Shown: positions 13,629-27,692 of the stretch, in pieces | Layout of the letters: each line of letters begins with the position of its first letter | Position numbering within the stretch: position 1 is the first letter of the stretch | Source: Piromyces finnis | Taxonomy: Eukaryota > Neocallimastigomycota > Neocallimastigomycetes > Neocallimastigales > Neocallimastigaceae | Assembly: GCA_002104945.1 (NCBI GenBank) | Contig: MCFH01000015.1 | Location: 662,501-726,500 of the forward strand | DNA length: 64,000 nucleotides | Direction: 5' to 3' | Translations under genes and position numbers: made by a program | Notes under the pieces: model-generated | The model's database searches: none | What the model saw: the letters and a program-made list of their open reading frames with translations, nothing else | What the model was told of the DNA's origin: nothing

Positions 13629-15581
13629 TTAATAGCATATACCATAATGCTCTTTACAGTCATTTTTTATTCTACATTTACTATTTAAATAATAATGACA
13701 TTTATTGTCACTACCACAACAATAAGGGAAGAAACATTTTGTATTTCCGGCTTGAGGACCACATCCAATATATTTATTATTACCGGAATAAACAATATGC
13801 TTACCGTTATTAAGAAGAAGATTTTTGGTATTAGATGGTACATTTTCAATTACATCTTGAAGTGCATTAGCATTTAAATAATTTTTCATTAGTGTATCTG
13901 TAAAATTAGTGCTTTTGTATTCACTCATGATGGTGGCTACGACACCAGCAGTTATAGCACAAGAATTAGATGTACCCAAGGTAGTTTCAGTTATATTTTT
14001 ACTTCCGTTATTATAGGTTACCGTGACACGATTTGGTGTAAGTATATCAACCTCGGGTCCACGACATGATGTATTATGGAAACTATATTCATTTGGATCA
14101 TTTTCATTAACATCCATTGAGCCTACACAAAGAGTATGATTTGAATAACATGGATAACTTTTTAACTTATTTTCTTCATCATTAACATCTGATTTGGAAT
14201 TACCTGCGGCAACCACAACAATTACTCCTTTTTGATTTAATTCATAAAGAACTTCATCTAATTTTTCAATGTGTAATAAATCATCTTCTTTTTCGGTAGA
14301 ATAGGCATTACCAATGGCCATTAAAATAACTGTTTTATAGGGTTCGGCATAATCCGTAAGTACAGCATTTAATGAACTGATAAGATTAATGGAAGTTAAT
14401 TTCATGGCAATAGTGTAAATATTAGATTTGGATGCAGAACCATTTATGGTCCCAGCAGCAATAGCTGCCATTTTTGTTCCATGTTGATTCGTTGGATCAA
14501 GATGACAGGTCAATGGATTAAAATCAATATTACCATTGGCAACATTTGCTATACACTTTATTTCACGATCTTCATTTAAAAATTGGGTATGGGTAAGGGT
14601 AAAAGATCGATCAATAACAATAATATTTATTCCTTCACCAGCGGTAGATGGATAATAATAATTGGTATCGTACATTCCAACTAAATTTTTATCAAATTTA
14701 CCTTGAGAGAGCGCTGAAAGGGAATAACTACCATTTTTCAGAGATACTTCTTCCCATTGAGTTTCTAATTTAATTTCATCAACGTTATAGTTATACGCCT
14801 CTAATTCAATATCTGGAGCACATCCTTCCACATTTGGAATGTTTTTTACGTTATTTGCTAGGTTTGGGTTAAGATAGGCACTAAGTAAAACTTCATTTTG
14901 TGTATTGGCTATTGGGAAAACAAAAGATGATTTACTAAATTCACTGAATTTATCTGTTTGTCTCTTTTTTAATGCATTTTCTTGTTTAAGTTCTTCTAAA
15001 GCTTCTGGATTTTTAAAGGTATCAATATTGGTCATAATTAATTCATTGATTTCATTAATAATGAAATTGACATCAATATCTTGACGCTTAACAATACCAT
15101 TTGAGGTGATCACCTCAACGGTCTTGCTAACAACGACTAAATAAAAACCATCGTTACTTGTATTATCGACTGCAGTATTATCATTTATTATACTATTATC
15201 TATTATACCATCATCATCTACAGTATTATCGACTGCAGTATTATCATTTATTATACTATTATCTATTATACCATCATCATCTACAGTATTATCGACTGCA
15301 GTATTATCATTTATTATACTATTATCTATTATACCATCATCATCTACAGTATTATCGACTGCAGTATTATCATTTATTATACTATTATCTATTATACCAT
15401 CATCATCATCTACAGTATTATCATCATTTAATGTACTATCATTTATAATATTATCATTTATTGTATAATTATTTATAGTATTGTCATTTACTGTATTATT
15501 ATTATCTGCATTGACCAAAGAAAAAAGAAAAATGAATAAAATTGGTATAAAAAAAAAGGTGAAATAATTTGAATTCTTCAT
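13629..15581 (-). CDS. S8-C: divergent secreted subtilisin-like protease with 21-aa N-terminal repeats and one CBM18
   Basis: 650-aa intronless frame. Signal peptide at 1-25 ends SLVNA. Residues about 28-140 are Asn/Asp-rich and contain four near-identical 21-aa units (core GIIDNSIINDNTAVDN). The I9-like propeptide runs about 146-262. In the S8 domain, Asp324 lies in VIDRSFTLTH (D-R-S instead of D-S-G), His367 in QHGTKMAAIAAG, Asn461 in VAAGNS and Ser538 in LGTSNSCAITAG. The substrate-binding segment that reads NFSYGG in A and B is MAIGNAY here. One CBM18 occupies about 607-649 (CGPQAGNTKC, CCGSDNKC, CKEHYGIC). Dibasic VKR (164-166) and KKR (205-207) sites are kept. The triad is complete, so activity is possible, but it is the most divergent of the five. 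Confidence 0.9.
   Translation of the reverse strand: MKNSNYFTFFFIPILFIFLFSLVNADNNNTVNDNTINNYTINDNIINDSTLNDDNTVDDDDGIIDNSIINDNTAVDNTVDDDGIIDNSIINDNTAVDNTVDDDGIIDNSIINDNTAVDNTVDDDGIIDNSIINDNTAVDNTSNDGFYLVVVSKTVEVITSNGIVKRQDIDVNFIINEINELIMTNIDTFKNPEALEELKQENALKKRQTDKFSEFSKSSFVFPIANTQNEVLLSAYLNPNLANNVKNIPNVEGCAPDIELEAYNYNVDEIKLETQWEEVSLKNGSYSLSALSQGKFDKNLVGMYDTNYYYPSTAGEGINIIVIDRSFTLTHTQFLNEDREIKCIANVANGNIDFNPLTCHLDPTNQHGTKMAAIAAGTINGSASKSNIYTIAMKLTSINLISSLNAVLTDYAEPYKTVILMAIGNAYSTEKEDDLLHIEKLDEVLYELNQKGVIVVVAAGNSKSDVNDEENKLKSYPCYSNHTLCVGSMDVNENDPNEYSFHNTSCRGPEVDILTPNRVTVTYNNGSKNITETTLGTSNSCAITAGVVATIMSEYKSTNFTDTLMKNYLNANALQDVIENVPSNTKNLLLNNGKHIVYSGNNKYIGCGPQAGNTKCFFPYCCGSDNKCHYYLNSKCRIKNDCKEHYGICY
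15168..15410. repeat. 63-bp coding tandem repeat inside S8-C
   Basis: Four near-perfect 63-bp units on the minus strand encode the 21-aa repeat of S8-C. The most central units are essentially identical, and one boundary has an extra ATC (Asp) triplet. In-frame length and near-identity point to recent unequal exchange or slippage. The plus-strand open frame through the same bases (Tyr/His/Leu-rich) is only its shadow. Confidence 0.92.
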
Positions 15582-18170
<2,589 letters not shown>

Positions 18171-21100
18171 ATGAGAATACCACTTTCTTTATTTATTTTT
18201 CCTATTATGGATATAAAATCCATATGGGGAAGAAATATTCTAAATAGTAAACGTAAAACAATAATAGAGGAATGTAAATTTGTGAATGATTTACTTGAAA
18301 ATGATGAATCCTACGATTGTTGTTCAGTTTCCGGTATTAATTGTAATGATGATGGACATATTTTATCTATATTTCTGTAGGGATTTTTTTTAATGATCTT
18401 TTATTTTTATTTATTATTAAAAAAAAAAAAGAAACAAACAAATAATTAATATTTTTTTATCTATAAATATATTTATTGTTTTATTACTAAATATTAAATA
18501 TAATTAAAAAAAAAAAAAAGTGGAGATAATATAAAGAATTCTTCTATGCCTAATTCTTTTGGATTAATGCCTTTTTTGAATACCTTGTAATGAAAAAAAA
18601 TATTTATTTTTTATATATTTATTAAAAAATATTATTATTACTTTTTTTTTTTTTTTTTACTAAATATAACTATAATATTTTAAAAATAAAAGAAATATTA
18701 CCAACGGTGAATTAACTGGCTCAATACCTAAAGATATTGAAAATTTAAAAAATCTGGAATATTTGTAAATAAAAGAAAAAAAAATTATGATTATAAAATA
18801 TTAAAATAAGATTTCAATAAACCTCGTTATTTATTCCAATATTTATACTTGTTATTGTGTAAAATAGGGCTTTAGGAGATAATTATTTAACTGGTACTAT
18901 TCCCTCAGATATTGGAAAATTATCAAATTTAAAATATTTGTAAAATACTATGTTATTTAATTATTATATATAGTATCAGAAAAATATTAAGGATTAAAGA
19001 TTTAATATACCTTTTTTTTTTTTTATCCTTCATTTTTTTTAATTATATATTTTGATGGAAAAAATAGAAATTTAGAATATAATCAACTCACTGGTTCGAT
19101 TCCCTCAGAAATTGGAAATTTAAAAAATTTAGAATATTTGTAAAAAAAAAAAAAAATCATTATTTTAACTTTATATAGAATTGTTTTTAACTTTTTTTTT
19201 ATCCTATTCCATTATAGATACTGAATATTTTATATTTATTTTAATTATTATGTTTGATTAGGGGTTTACAAGTGAATCAATTAACAGATGTCATTCCTTC
19301 TGAACTTGGAAAATTAACCAATTTAAAATATTTGTAAAAAAATAAAAAACTTTATTAATTTCAAATATATACAGATAAATAAATTTTATTATATTAATTA
19401 TATATTTGTATATTTTATTATTTCCATTATTATATTAATAGAGATTTATACGAAAATCAATTAACAGGTTACATTCCTTCTGAAATTTGGAATTTAACAA
19501 CTCTAGAAGAATTGTAAGAATATATTTACTTTAAACGTATATATATACATTTAAATTATTTTTGATAAAATTTGCTTTTTTTTAGTATTACTATTTCTAA
19601 TTATTATTATTTTTACTGTTGCTATCATTTTGTTAATAGATATATCCCACATAATCAATTAATTGGTTATATTCCTACTGAAGTTGGAAATTTAACAAAT
19701 TTGAGAGTTTTGTAAATTTTTATTTCAAAATTTTAAATAGTTTTACATTTGTATACTTATTAAATATTGTGTTACCTTTTTTTTTTTTTTTTTCTTCAAC
19801 ATTATATGACTTTAGATATTTAGATGGTAATCATTTTGTTGGTTCTATTCCTTCTGAAATTGGAAAATTAAAAAACTTGAAAGAATTGTAAAATATATCT
19901 ATAATTTTAACTTTATTTCTTTTTGATTTTTTGTTTATTTTAAAATAAAAAAAAAGTTCTTGGACGTTTTTTATTCTTTATTTACATAGTTATAATTTAT
20001 AATTTCATTATAATAAAAATAGAGCTTTATATGGTAATCAACTTAATGGCACTATTCCTTCTGAAATTTGGAATTTAACAAATTTGGAAATTTTGTAAGA
20101 ATATATATTTATAAATGGATATATCGGTTAAACTAATTCTTTTACTAATAAATTTTAAAAAATTTTTTTATATAATAATAAATGATATATATAGGTATTT
20201 AGATAATAATCAATTCACTGGTTCCATCCCCTCTGAAATTGGGAAATTAACCAATTTAAAAGAATTGTAAAAATTTGACATTTAAAGATTGTTTTTTTTT
20301 TTTAAAAAAAAAAATAATTTATATTATTACTTTTGTTTACTTAATAATTATTTTATTAATAGATCTTTATATAATAATCAATTTAATGGCACTATTCCTT
20401 CTGAAATTTGGAATTTAACAAATTTGGAAATTTTGTATGAATATATATTTATAAATGGATATATCGGTTAAAATAATTCTTTTACTAATAAATTTTAAAA
20501 AATTGTTTTATATAATAATAAATGATATATATAGGTATTTAGATGGTAATCAATTCACTGGTTCCATCCCCTCTGAAATTGGGAAATTAACCAATTTAGA
20601 AGAATTGTAAAAATTTGACATTTAAAAATTGTTTTTTTTTTAAAAAATAATTTATATTACTACTTTTGTTTACTTAATAATTATTTTATTAATAGAATTT
20701 TATATGATAATCAATTCAATGGTACTATTCCTTCTGAGATTTGGAATTTAACAAAATTACAATATTTGTATGAATATATATTTATAAATGGATATATCAG
20801 TTAAAATAATTATTTTACTAATAAATTTTAAAAAATTATTTTATATAATAATAAATGATATATATAGGTATTTAGATGGTAATCAATTCACTGGTTCCAT
20901 CCCCTCTGAAATTGGGAAATTAACCAATTTAGAAGAATTGTAAAAATTATGATTTAATTTCAAAAAAAAAAAAAAAATACGCTATCATTATATATTTATT
21001 TATATATTTATCATCTTTTTCTTTTTATAATTATTATATTAATAGACACTTAGGAAGTAATCAATTCACTGGTTCCATCCCCTCTGAAATTGGGAAATTA

Positions 21101-23205
21101 ATCAATTTAGAAGAATTGTAAAAATTTGACATTTAAAGATTGTTTTTTTTTTAAAAAAATAATATATATTATTACTTTTGTTTACTTAATAATTATTTTA
21201 TTAATAGAACTATATATGATAATCAATTCAATGGTACTATTCCTTCTGAGTTTTGGAATTTAACAAAATTACAATATTTGTATGAATATATATTTATAAA
21301 TGGATATATCAGTTAAAATAATTATTTTACTAATAAATTTTAAAAAATTGTTTTATATAATAATAAATGATATATATAGGTATTTAGATGGTAATCAATT
21401 CACTGGTTCCATCCCCTCTGAAATTGGGAAATTAACCAATTTAGAAGAATTGTAAAAATTTGATATTTAAAGATTTTTTTTAAAAAAAAAATAATTTATA
21501 TTATTACAAAAATTGTACTTTTTTTTTAATATTTAATATTTATTTAATATATTTTAATTGCTTTTTTTTTTTTTTTTTTTTTTTTTGAAATTATTAGTGA
21601 CTTAGATGATAATCAATTCACCGGCTCTATTCCTCCTGAAATAGGAAAATTAATAAATTTAAAATATTTGTAAATAAATACATGCTATTTAATTTTTTTC
21701 TCTATCTTTTATTAATTATCAAAAAACAAAGCAAAAGGTTAACTTATTTATATCATGTTTAATGTCTTTTTTTTTTTTTTTTATAGAAATGTAGGAAGAA
21801 ATCAACTTACTGGAGCCATTCCTTCTGAAATTGGAAATTTAATAAATTTAACAGATTTGTAATATTTTATATTATTTCACTTTAAAAAAAATATATTATC
21901 TATTTATTAATAATTTTATTTTATATGATTTATACATTTCATTATTAATATAGATATATATATAAAAATAAATTCACTTCCATTCCCTCTGAAATTGGAA
22001 ATTTAATAAACTTGGTTATTTTGTATTTTTTTTTTATTTTGTATTTTATTATTTATAATATATACATAAATATCTTATGCTTATTAATTGGGTTATCGAA
22101 AAATAAAATACTTTTTTTTTATTATTATTATTATTTTCAAATAAATTAAATTATCTTTTTATTTTTAATTCCATTAATAGATATGCTGATGATAATCAAT
22201 TAACAGGTAACATTCCATCTGAAATTGGAAATTTAAGCAACTTAATGGACATGTAACATATTTTTTATATTTATTTGATTTTATTTTTTTTTTTATGAAA
22301 ATTTCAAATATGCTTCTTTTTTTTTTTTTTCTTAATACCAATTTATTTTTATTATTACATAATTAGAAATTTATCTTATAACAAATTCGTTGGTACCATT
22401 CCTTCTGAAATTGGAAAATTAAAAAATATGTTAAAATTGTAAATATATATATATATATATATTATATATTTATTTTCTTTTTGAAAATTCCTTTTTTTTT
22501 TTTTTACTAATTTTTTTTTTCATTTTTATTAATAATAACAAATAATAATAATAATAATAATAATAAAATAGTAATGTTGGTTATAATCAATTAAGTGGTG
22601 AAATACCTACAAAAGAATTAGAAAAACTTTCTCAACTTACTATAATGTAAATATTTTTCTTATTTTCTATTTGTATTATTGAAAAAGAATTAGAATTAAA
22701 TAGATAGATAGATAGATAGACTATAATTTTATGATATTATTTATATTATTATTTAATAATATTTTTATTTTATCAAAAAGATTTTTAACTAACAAAAATC
22801 ATCATCATCATAATTTTTATTATATATACATTATAATATAGTGATTTACAATTTAATAAAAATTTATATGGAAAAGTACCAAACATTGAATTTATTAATG
22901 ATGTGGAAAGATGTAGTTATGCCGATACAAATTTGTGCTATTCTGATAATGAAGTAAGCCAATATTGCACCTATCCAAAAGATCATTATGAATGTAATGT
23001 ATGCAAAAATAATTCTATTTCAACGGTCATTAATGGTGTTTGTCAATGCAATGAAGGATATTCAGGAATAGGTTATATTAAGTGTGCTAATAAAAATAAC
23101 GAGGAGAATGATAATACTATTGATGATAATGGTAAATCATAAAAAATTCTAATTAGTATTAGCTAAATAATTATTATCTTTAATTATAAAAAACTAATTA
23201 TTAAA

Positions 23206-23239
<34 letters not shown>

Positions 23240-23354
23240 TAAATATCATAAAGATTTAAATAGTAGTGGTTTTGACCAAAATAGTTTTAAACCCATGTTT
23301 AAATTCTTAAATCTTGTATGGATTATGATTATCCTTGGAATATTACAAAATTAA
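18171..23354 (+). CDS. Plant-type LRR surface protein, 26 exons, one LRR per exon
   Basis: My reconstruction gives 748 aa from exons 18171-18376, 18521-18586, 18693-18764, 18868-18939, 19068-19139, 19262-19333, 19442-19513, 19640-19711, 19816-19887, 20023-20094, 20195-20266, 20363-20434, 20535-20606, 20696-20767, 20868-20939, 21046-21117, 21208-21279, 21380-21451, 21598-21669, 21787-21858, 21954-22022, 22181-22252, 22367-22438, 22572-22646, 22842-23131, 23254-23354. Exon 1 carries an N-terminal cap (DCCSVSGINC) after a weak hydrophobic leader. Exons 2-24 each carry one 22-25-residue LRR, mostly 24 (pattern L.L..NQLTGSIPSEIGNL.NLE.L). Exon 25 has a Cys-rich, partly EGF-like segment (GVCQCNEGYSG). 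Exon 26 ends in a hydrophobic tail (FLNLVWIMIILGILQN) after NSSG, as in GPI-anchor signals. Introns are 89-195 bp, GT-AG; all are phase 2 except the last (phase 1). LRRs of this class bind proteins or glycans. Partner unknown. The exact start is uncertain. Confidence 0.85.
20023..21451 (+). repeat. Tandemly duplicated exon-intron pairs inside the LRR gene
   Basis: Exons alternate between an IWNL type (20023, 20363, 20696, 21208) and an IGKLTNL type (20195, 20535, 20868, 21046, 21380). The introns after the IWNL exons (20095-20194, 20435-20534, 20768-20867, 21280-21379) are all exactly 100 bp and differ at only a few bases. The repeat unit is 333-340 bp. One IGKL exon with its own intron (20940-21117) is an extra insertion. 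Confidence 0.9.
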
Positions 23355-24079
23355 TGAATATTTTTTTTTTTTTTTAAAAAAAAAGAAACATTCGTTATGA
23401 AACAGCCCTTTTTATACACTGTATCATAAAGCAATAACCTTTCTTTTTTTTTTTTTTCTTAGAAAAAGATTTTTTAATATATATATATTATATTATATTA
23501 GTTTTGTTTTAAATTTCAATTGTGTATAAAATGTAATTATAGTTATTTTAATAAAAAATTTATTATTTTTTTTACCTAATATAAAGGATACCTAAATTTA
23601 TAATTATCATTATCATTGTATTGTAGAATATATTTTTTATTATTATTATTTTACACTTTAGCATTTTTAATGCCTTTTTTCTTTTTTTATTTTAATATTT
23701 AATTATACTATGTATTTTTATTTTATTTTATTTTATTATTGTTATAATCGTTATGATAAACTGAATGTTTTTAATAAATAATTCTAATGGTTGACGACTT
23801 TTAAATAAATAATAAATTAAAAAAGATATTAAAAAAAAAATTCTTTTTCATTTTATAAAACAAATAAAAAAAAATTAATTACAATATATATATATAGGTA
23901 AAGATTTTTTTTTTTAACGCAATTTCCAAAATCTCTTTTGGAAATTCTTATTACATTTTATATTCCTCTATTTCATCGGTAAAAAAAAATGTATTTTTTT
24001 CATTAATAAGTAAATCAAAAAAAAAAAAAAAAAAAAATACCATATCTACGTTCAACCTTTAAATATAGATAGATATATT
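23355..24079. other. Intergenic DNA between convergent LRR and S8-D genes
   Basis: About 700 bp between two 3' ends. AT-rich, with homopolymers and no open frame of note. It must hold both polyadenylation regions, but no specific signal can be singled out in this base composition. Confidence 0.6.
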
Positions 24080-25720
24080 TTATCCAGGGTAGACAGTATT
24101 TTTACCATTATTTATTAGTAAATTTGGATAATCATCTGGTACACCACTAATGGTATTATTTGAACTTAACGTTGTTAAATAATAAAGCATACTATAAGTG
24201 GTAAATTTAATATCTTTATTTTCACTCATTATGGTTGCAACAATACCAGCGACAAGTGATGAGGAAAAGGATGTTCCAGAGGCTAAATATTCTACATCTT
24301 GTAAATTGGAATCTTTAAAAGCAACATGTGTGTAAAAGGGAGCGTAAAGACTTACAAATGTTCCATAATTAGATAACTTTGCTTTTTTATAATTTGATGA
24401 ATGCATGATAGTTGTGAAAGGATCCTTACTATCTACATTTTCAATGCCTCCTACACATATTACATGATTAAAACTACATGGAAATACAATTCTATTATCT
24501 TTTTCACTATACACAGATACATTTTCATTTCCAGCAGCAGCAACAAAAATGCCACCTTGACTGGCTAAATAATTAATAATGGATTGTTCACGATAAACAA
24601 ATTTATTTAAATCACTAATAGAATAATAACCACCAAAAGAGAAATTAAATACAGCCTTGTAGGGTCTAAATAGATATTTACTTATATATTCCAATCCGGC
24701 AATATAATTGACTTCATCTAATTCATTTAAATATATGCCATAGACATTAGCTTTATTGGCTACACCATGTTTTAAACCTGCTGCATTATCAGCCACACCA
24801 GAACCATGATCATCTAAATTAGGACCATGACAATAATCATCACTAAAAGGTTGTATTACTCTCCCCCCACTTATCATTAATATACATTTAGCATCACGTT
24901 CATCCTTATTTGAAAATTCCGCATGATTAAAATTAAATCCGGAATCAAAAATGAAAATATCAATATCTTTTCCAGCCGTACTTGGATAATAGTAATTTGT
25001 ATCATAGGGATGATTTTCATCATCATCATTTTTAAATTTTCCTTGGGAAAGTATGGATAAATGAAGATCACTATTTTCTCTTATTTCTACATCTTTCCAA
25101 TTTGTTTCCAGTTTTATATCCTTTTTGTTATAATGTGCTGCTGCTGCTGATGATGATGATAATGTTGTTGTTATTGATGATGCCAATAATGGAGATAATA
25201 ATGGGGATGATGGAAGAGATGAATTAAAATATTCAAATTGATTGTTTAATTCACAAGTAATGACATTTGGTAGTGATCTTACTATTTTTACTAAATCCTC
25301 AGATAAATAGGAATAAAGAAGAGCGGTATCCTCTTCACCCGATAAACTATTTGATATTGGATAAACGTAGTTCGAATCACCATAATCGATTAAATATCTA
25401 AATTGAGTTTTATTTAACTTTGAATCCTGTTCTATTTTTTTCAACTTTTCCGGTTCTTTATACGTATGTTTATTATTGACAATTAATGTGTGAATATCAG
25501 AAATAATTGAATTAGAACCATTATCAAATTTATTTTCTATAGTATTGTTAATAAAAATTAAATAATATGCATCTTCAAGTTTTTCAAACGGTGATTCTAC
25601 CTTTTTAATATTATCTTGAGGATTAGTCGTCGATGAATTGACTTGATTTGACACTATCGTATCCAACAACTGAATGACAATATAGACAACTATAATATAA
25701 ATATTTGTATATAATTTCAT
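24080..25720 (-). CDS. S8-D: secreted subtilisin-like protease without CBM18
   Basis: 546-aa intronless frame. N-terminal hydrophobic signal segment at about 6-24. I9-like propeptide about 50-163 (AYYLIFINN to PNVITCELN), followed by a Ser/Ala/Leu low-complexity insert (about 166-196). The S8 domain has Asp259 in FIFDSGF (canonical D-S-G), His305 in DDHGSGVADNAAG, Asn398 in AAAGNE and Ser484 in SGTSFSSSLVAG. The protein stops at INNGKNTVYPG, exactly where the paralogues continue into CBM18 (NNGK.IVYS...Y.GCG). No frameshifted CBM18 is visible downstream, so the chitin-binding tail is absent. The RKR site of the others is replaced by LNKTQFRY. With E it forms a subgroup (PFYTHV/GPGYAKV segment, RPYKAV, ATIMSE). 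Likely an active, soluble secreted protease. Confidence 0.92.
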   Translation of the reverse strand: MKLYTNIYIIVVYIVIQLLDTIVSNQVNSSTTNPQDNIKKVESPFEKLEDAYYLIFINNTIENKFDNGSNSIISDIHTLIVNNKHTYKEPEKLKKIEQDSKLNKTQFRYLIDYGDSNYVYPISNSLSGEEDTALLYSYLSEDLVKIVRSLPNVITCELNNQFEYFNSSLPSSPLLSPLLASSITTTLSSSSAAAAHYNKKDIKLETNWKDVEIRENSDLHLSILSQGKFKNDDDENHPYDTNYYYPSTAGKDIDIFIFDSGFNFNHAEFSNKDERDAKCILMISGGRVIQPFSDDYCHGPNLDDHGSGVADNAAGLKHGVANKANVYGIYLNELDEVNYIAGLEYISKYLFRPYKAVFNFSFGGYYSISDLNKFVYREQSIINYLASQGGIFVAAAGNENVSVYSEKDNRIVFPCSFNHVICVGGIENVDSKDPFTTIMHSSNYKKAKLSNYGTFVSLYAPFYTHVAFKDSNLQDVEYLASGTSFSSSLVAGIVATIMSENKDIKFTTYSMLYYLTTLSSNNTISGVPDDYPNLLINNGKNTVYPG

Positions 25721-26740
25721 TTTTTTTATATTAATGGTATATATATATTATTTCAAAATTATTTCAATATTATTATTTTTTATTTAGTTAATTTAAGAAT
25801 TTAAACATTTTTATTATATTTAAAATTTTATTATTTTCATTTTTAAACTAAAAAAAAAAAAAAAGATCTTTGGATTTATGAAATTGTTGGTATTAAATCA
25901 ATTGTTATTTTTTCTTTTCTTTTCTTTTTTTTTTTATTAATATAATTTAAGTTTTTTTCAAATTTACAATTTTTTCTTTTTATCTATTTTTATGTCTATT
26001 TAATAATATTATTTTTTAAGCGTGTTTTTGAATCTCTGTATTATCTATTATTTCAGTGTAAAGGTTTATACCTTTATTTTTTTTTTTTTCCTTTAAATTT
26101 ATTATTTAATAATTACAATTTTTTAAAGTATAGTAATGGAATAAAAAAAAAAAAAATTTATTTTTTTTACTGTATAATACTATTTCATTTCTATTTTTAT
26201 TCATTTCTTATTTAATATATTTTTATATTAAATATGATTTTTTTATGAATTAAATTATGATTATGTTTCTAAGATAATATTAATTTTAATATAAACACTT
26301 TTTTTATTGGCCAATTTTATGATACTCATGAACTTTATTATTATTATGCGTTTACAAAATCGTGTAACATAAAAGTTTATTAATTAATATTTTTTATTAA
26401 ACTTTTTTATATAAAAATTTTACTTTTTTTTTTTTTTTTTAAACTAGTATATACAAGAAAGTAAGGAAAAAAAAATTCAATATTGCAATATTATTAATGC
26501 TCTAAGTAAATACCATTTTTAATAGTTTTTTTTTTAAAATTCCATACTAATTTTCATATTATAAAAAAAAGAAAATTATAGCGAATTCTATACTATTTCT
26601 TTTTGATATATAATATTAATATATTACATTATATTAAAGAAATAATAAAATATCATTAAATTGATATTTTTATATTAATATGCTTTTATTTTAATTAAAA
26701 AAAGAAAATTTTTAGTTGAATTAAAAATAAATTATTTCTT

Positions 26741-26778
<38 letters not shown>

Positions 26779-27692
26779 GAAAGGGAAAAGTAATATTTTT
26801 TTATTTTTCACAATTTTCTCTTTATTTATAAAAAAAGTATAATTAACCTTTAATAAAAAAAAAGTTTAAAGAAAATATTAATGCTATACTTTTTTTCTTC
26901 AATAATATTTTTATTGTTTAAATAATAAAATTATTGAAATTTAAAATTGTTAATGCTAAAAAAAAACAATTTATAAATTTATCATTATTGTGTAACATTT
27001 TAAATTAAATTCCTAAAAATAATAATAAATAAAGTTTGAAAAATATCTTTTTTATTTTGGAATAATATGACTTTTTTCGTGTAGAAAAGGAAAAAAAAAA
27101 TTCTTACATCGTAGCAAGCATTAATACTTTTACAAAACTAAAAAATGAACAAGGCTTTATATCTTAAATCCAGATTAAAGATTAAATCTGACCTTATGCT
27201 AAAAAAAAAAGACTTATTAGTATGGTCTTGGTAGCTTCTACAAAAAAAAAAAAAACAGCTTTTTTTAATTATACTATCCTTCTTATTCTTGGAAAATAAG
27301 TAGATGTATAATGATTTAAATGTATTAATGATTTAAAAAGTTTTAATAAAACTAATTCAACCAACAATAAATACAATTTAAAATCTTTTTTTTTTTTTTA
27401 ATAAGAAATATATGATATTTTATTTTTATTTTTAACTTTTTATTATAGAAAAAAAATACAATATTAATATTATGTACAACATTATTATTGAAATATAAAA
27501 TATATGCATACATATATATTTCTCTTATTTTATTCTATAGAGTATATATTTAGGATATGTGGAAACATGATGTTCTTTTTTTTTTTAGAAAAAAAAATAG
27601 GTAAATGTCATATATATGTTGATGTATTGTTTTTTTTTTTATTTATTTATTCTATTATCCAAATGGATGAACACCTAGGATTTTTCATATTT
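25721..27692. other. AT-rich intergenic DNA between S8-D and S8-E
   Basis: No gene seen. It has long T and A runs (for example about 26741-26774). A slightly less biased patch at about 27115-27250 has no readable frame. The frame starting near 27504 runs into S8-E's antisense and is not a gene. Confidence 0.65.

Noticed and set aside
19090-19105. GGTTCGATTCC, a perfect Pol III B-box string
   Set aside because: It lies inside an LRR exon (codons for G-S-I-P), has no A box or cloverleaf around it, and sister exons carry the same codons with synonymous changes.
22903-23142. Separate small Cys-rich gene
   Set aside because: It is the 3' part of the LRR gene: an in-phase acceptor at 22841 joins it to LRR exons upstream, and the frame lacks its own ATG start.
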